64,000 nucleotides of DNA from contig NZ_CP118164.1 of NCBI RefSeq assembly GCF_028748185.1, positions 4,675,814-4,739,813 on the forward strand. The letters are read 5' to 3'. Origin of the DNA: Bremerella sp. P1 (lineage in GTDB: Bacteria; Planctomycetota; Planctomycetia; Pirellulales; Pirellulaceae). Every line of letters begins with the position of its first letter. Position 1 is the first letter of the stretch. Shown in pieces: positions 61,478 through 64,000 of this stretch. The position numbers and the translations under genes were made by a program. Under the pieces are notes generated by a model, which searched no databases, was not told the DNA's origin, and saw only the letters and a list, made by a program, of their open reading frames with translations.

Positions 61478-62674
61478 ATGAAGTTAGGAATTCTTTCCTG
61501 CAATCGGTTCTGCTACAGCACACGCCGCTTGCGAGAAGCCGCCGCGGAGCGTGGTCACGAGGTCAAAGTCCTCAACACGCTGAAATTCGCCATCGATCTC
61601 GAAAAAGGCGAGCCGGATCTCTACTTCCGCTCGAAGCAGCTCAGCTCGTACGATGCCGTGCTGCCCCGCATCGGTGCCTCGATCACTTACTTCGGTACCG
61701 CTGTCGTGCGTCAGTTCGAGCAGATGGATGTCTTCCCAGCGAACAGCTCGTGGGGGATCACCAACTCACGCGACAAGCTGCGTAGCCTGCAGATCCTCAG
61801 CCGCCATCACATTGGGATTCCGCAAACGACCTTCGTTCGCGATCGGGCCGACATTCTGCCGGCGATCGAACGCGTGGGCGGTGCGCCGGTGGTGATCAAG
61901 TTGATCGAAGGTACTCAGGGCGTTGGCGTGATCCTGGCCGACTCGGTGAAGATTGCCGAGGCGATTATCGAAACGCTGCACAGCACGCGTCAGAATGTGC
62001 TGGTGCAGAAGTTCGTTAAGGAAAGTCGCGGTCGTGACGTGCGTGCGTTTGTTGTTGGTGACCAGGTTGTGGCCGCCATGCGACGTATCGCTCAAGGCAG
62101 CGAGTTCCGTAGTAACGTTCACCGTGGTGGTTTGACCGAAGCGGTCGAGCTGGATGAGAAGTATCGCGAAACGGCGGTTCGTGCCGCCCAGATCATGGGC
62201 CTGCGTATCGCAGGCGTCGATATGTTGGAAAGCGATACCGGTCCGCAGGTGATGGAGGTCAACTCGTCGCCGGGCCTGGAAGGTATCGAACGTTGTACGA
62301 AGCTCGACATTGCCGGGGCGATCGTTGATTACATCGCCGCTCAGGTCGACTTCCCTGAGATCGACATCCGTCAACGTCTGACTGTCAGTCGCGGTTATGG
62401 CGTGACCGAGATTCACATTCCCGAAGGCTCGGAATACTGTGGTAAGTCGATCGATGAGTCAGGCCTGCCTGACCACGACATCAACGTGCTGACGCTCTAT
62501 CGCGGCACGTCGGTGATCCCGAACCCACGTCTGAAGCGTGTCCTGGAACCAGGGGACCGTTTGCTTTGCTTCGGTAAACTCGACGCAATGCGTGGACTGA
62601 TTCCCGAAAAGGTGATCAAAAAGCGACGTCCGAAGATTAAGAAGCTTTCGTCGTCGGCGCTGGAAAGCACCTAA
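61478..62674 (+). CDS. rimK: RimK-type glutamate ligase with C-terminal RCK_C domain
   Basis: 398 residues, about 100 longer than plain RimK. ATP-grasp core: MKLGILSCNRFCYSTRRL, NSSWGITNSRDKLRSLQIL, VVIKLIEGTQGVGVILA, RDVRAFVVGDQVVAAMRR and the metal-binding VMEVNSSPGLEGIE. Residues about 300-377 form a TrkA-C/RCK_C-like domain (GYGVTEIHIPEGSEYCGKSI...RVLEPGDRLLCFG). RimK adds L-glutamates to ribosomal protein S6 or other targets; the extra domain suggests a small-ligand or ion switch (inference). ATG 61478. Pairs with the retropepsin-like gene upstream; a strong hairpin follows. Confidence 0.9.
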   Translation: MKLGILSCNRFCYSTRRLREAAAERGHEVKVLNTLKFAIDLEKGEPDLYFRSKQLSSYDAVLPRIGASITYFGTAVVRQFEQMDVFPANSSWGITNSRDKLRSLQILSRHHIGIPQTTFVRDRADILPAIERVGGAPVVIKLIEGTQGVGVILADSVKIAEAIIETLHSTRQNVLVQKFVKESRGRDVRAFVVGDQVVAAMRRIAQGSEFRSNVHRGGLTEAVELDEKYRETAVRAAQIMGLRIAGVDMLESDTGPQVMEVNSSPGLEGIERCTKLDIAGAIVDYIAAQVDFPEIDIRQRLTVSRGYGVTEIHIPEGSEYCGKSIDESGLPDHDINVLTLYRGTSVIPNPRLKRVLEPGDRLLCFGKLDAMRGLIPEKVIKKRRPKIKKLSSSALEST

Positions 62675-62706
62675 CGATAAGCTTGCTGATCAGTCGTCAT
62701 AATTCG

Positions 62707-62732
62707 TGCCACTGGCCTGTTGGCCAGTGGCA
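62707..62732. terminator. Perfect 11-bp hairpin between convergent genes
   Basis: TGCCACTGGCC (62707-62717), loop TGTT, GGCCAGTGGCA (62722-62732). Stable but with no T run on either side; it separates rimK from the convergent hydrolase gene. Confidence 0.5.
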
Positions 62733-62785
62733 GATCGATTTGCCAGCCTCGTCACGCGAAAGAGGAATCGCTTGGTGAGTCAGGC

Positions 62786-64000
62786 TTATTCTTCCGACTT
62801 GATAAAAGCGATATCGTCCAAATAGAACGTCACCGGCTTGCCTTGTCCCGCGAGGGTCCAGTAGAAGCCGGTCTTGATTCTCCCGGCGTTGTGGCGAACG
62901 AGTGGAATCTTGAACGATTGCCACTGTTTCGTCAGCGTGATTTCGATCTCACCTTTGGCGGTATCGTAGAACGGCTTGTCGCGATCGATGAGTCCGAATC
63001 CGAGTTTGACCTTTTCGCCTCCATGCTCACCGCGCGCCCAGATTTGCAGTGTATCGGCGGCGCTTAGATCGAAGCCGCCAGGCCGATCACCCCAATCATT
63101 GGCGGGACTTTGCCAGACAACACCACCCCAGCCATCTGGCTTATCGTAGACGACTTGCAGGCACGTCTTGCCGGAGTGAGGATCGACTGTCGATTGCTCG
63201 TCCAAATGAATCGCGGCCGTTTCTCCCATGTAGCCTGAAGGAGCATACGGCGAACCATTCATGTCGTCGGCATAGACAGCGAAAGGAACTGGAACCTTGT
63301 GCCCGCGGGCCAGAGCGTCCATCGATACCGCGCCGGCGACCTTAAGAGGCACGTTGGCAACCGCGCCCCCTCCGTCTCCGTCGTGCACGTATGCGAACAG
63401 TCGGTACTTGCCCGGAAGTTGTGGCATCTTCACGGTCACGCCGGATGCACTGGACTTCGTGATCGCTTCGGGAAATGTCGGCGGCGGTGGGCGATAGTCT
63501 CCCATCGTGTTGAACTCTTCCATCTCGCGGAACAGCACCCATTTCACTTGCGGCTGCTTTCCTTCCGGATCGACCACCTTCAAGCGGACCTCGATGGGCA
63601 TGTTGGGTTCGACGATTGGCTTGCCAACGACTTCTAAAGAATCGATCCGCGGACACAAATTCTCGGCCGGCTTGCCGGACCAGGCCTCAGTCATGGCGTC
63701 GACGGAGGCCACTTTCGTTCCGTCGGGCAGGAACATCCCGAACCATGTCGCCGTGGCTTCCTGCTTGAAGCCCCACGTGAACGCGAATGATCCTAGGCAA
63801 CGGGGATCTGCTGCCAGCTTATCGTAGGCCGCACGATAGATGTCGGCTTTCTCGGTACTGGTCAACTCCAGCGGAACGCCCCATTCGTTGTTCTGTATCT
63901 CCCACGTACCAGGCGGGCCGAATTCCGTGACGATATACGGCTTATCGAGTCCTGCCTTGGCGAATCGCTCGGGAATTGATTGCACGCCGCCGTAGCTGTT
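62786..64000 (-). CDS. Glycoside hydrolase, 3' part (runs off the right edge)
   Basis: C-terminal 404 codons, open to base 64000, so the start and most of the catalytic barrel are outside. Seen: the end of a TIM barrel with a likely catalytic glutamate in YIVTEFGPPGTWE and LGSFAFTWGFKQEATATWFG, an Ig-like/PKD-type beta domain (IEVRLKVVDPEGKQPQVKW), and a C-terminal carbohydrate-binding-like jelly roll (CLQVVYDKPDGWGGVVWQSP; TFYLDDIAFI). It looks like a GH2/GH5-type secreted enzyme; the exact family cannot be set without the N-terminus. Confidence 0.75.
   Translation of the reverse strand, partial: NSYGGVQSIPERFAKAGLDKPYIVTEFGPPGTWEIQNNEWGVPLELTSTEKADIYRAAYDKLAADPRCLGSFAFTWGFKQEATATWFGMFLPDGTKVASVDAMTEAWSGKPAENLCPRIDSLEVVGKPIVEPNMPIEVRLKVVDPEGKQPQVKWVLFREMEEFNTMGDYRPPPPTFPEAITKSSASGVTVKMPQLPGKYRLFAYVHDGDGGGAVANVPLKVAGAVSMDALARGHKVPVPFAVYADDMNGSPYAPSGYMGETAAIHLDEQSTVDPHSGKTCLQVVYDKPDGWGGVVWQSPANDWGDRPGGFDLSAADTLQIWARGEHGGEKVKLGFGLIDRDKPFYDTAKGEIEITLTKQWQSFKIPLVRHNAGRIKTGFYWTLAGQGKPVTFYLDDIAFIKSEE

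Overview
The window is about 57% GC by eye, densely coded, and reads as chromosomal DNA of a planctomycete, most likely order Pirellulales (Blastopirellula/Bremerella-like). This is an inference from gene content. The window carries a DUF1559 prepilin-like secreted protein, a secreted redoxin/cytochrome c/copper-monooxygenase fusion, tandem NIPSNAP domains, an aspartate-rich LRR lipoprotein, and a formylmethanofuran:H4MPT formyltransferase in a bacterial setting. I found no prophage, integrase, transposase, CRISPR array or plasmid functions.

Layout. 1-6.6 kb: 5' part of rhamnulokinase, a Kef-type antiporter, a three-gene sulfur operon (cysH, Rrf2 regulator, small protein) behind an inverted-repeat operator candidate, and ribBA. 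6.7-12.9 kb: a secreted esterase, a hypothetical protein, a long non-coding stretch with a perfect palindrome, the korAB 2-oxoacid:ferredoxin oxidoreductase genes and two very small membrane proteins. 13-23.3 kb: a coiled-coil membrane protein, DCC protein, DUF1559 protein with a transthyretin-like lipoprotein, an MsbA-like ABC exporter, a sialate O-acetylesterase, tRNA-Gly(UCC), a transglutaminase/TPR protein and a PilZ-like protein. 23.3-31.2 kb: the redoxin-heme-copper fusion, an exopolysaccharide export pair (SLBB protein plus proline-rich TPR lipoprotein) and a REC-GGDEF-CBS diguanylate cyclase.

31.2-36.7 kb: prfB, split by the classical RF2 programmed +1 frameshift, then ridA-like and hisI in a region rich in palindromic repeats. 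A hypothetical protein there has a C-terminus read out of a repeat. A shortened GT2-like protein and an XRE-type regulator follow. 36.8-48.1 kb: ftr, protoporphyrinogen oxidase, a nested inverted-repeat element, a GT4 glycosyltransferase, xylB with an ornithine-cyclodeaminase-like gene, and a divergent LysM / von Willebrand A pair. 48.1-52.6 kb: a three-subunit xanthine-dehydrogenase-type molybdoenzyme operon. 52.8-64 kb: a small c-type cytochrome candidate, LRR lipoprotein, AlkD-like repair protein, FHA protein, TIGR01212 radical SAM protein, RNase P RNA, NIPSNAP protein, zinc-ribbon M48 protease, a retropepsin-like/RimK pair and the 3' part of a glycoside hydrolase.

The most informative items for follow-up are the 95-nt nested element at 39980-40074, the symmetrical repeat island at 33552-33839 with its contribution to a protein tail, the RimK-RCK_C fusion with its protease-like neighbour, the Rrf2/cysH operator candidate, and the RF2 frameshift. 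All functions are assigned by reading motifs; no database search was run.
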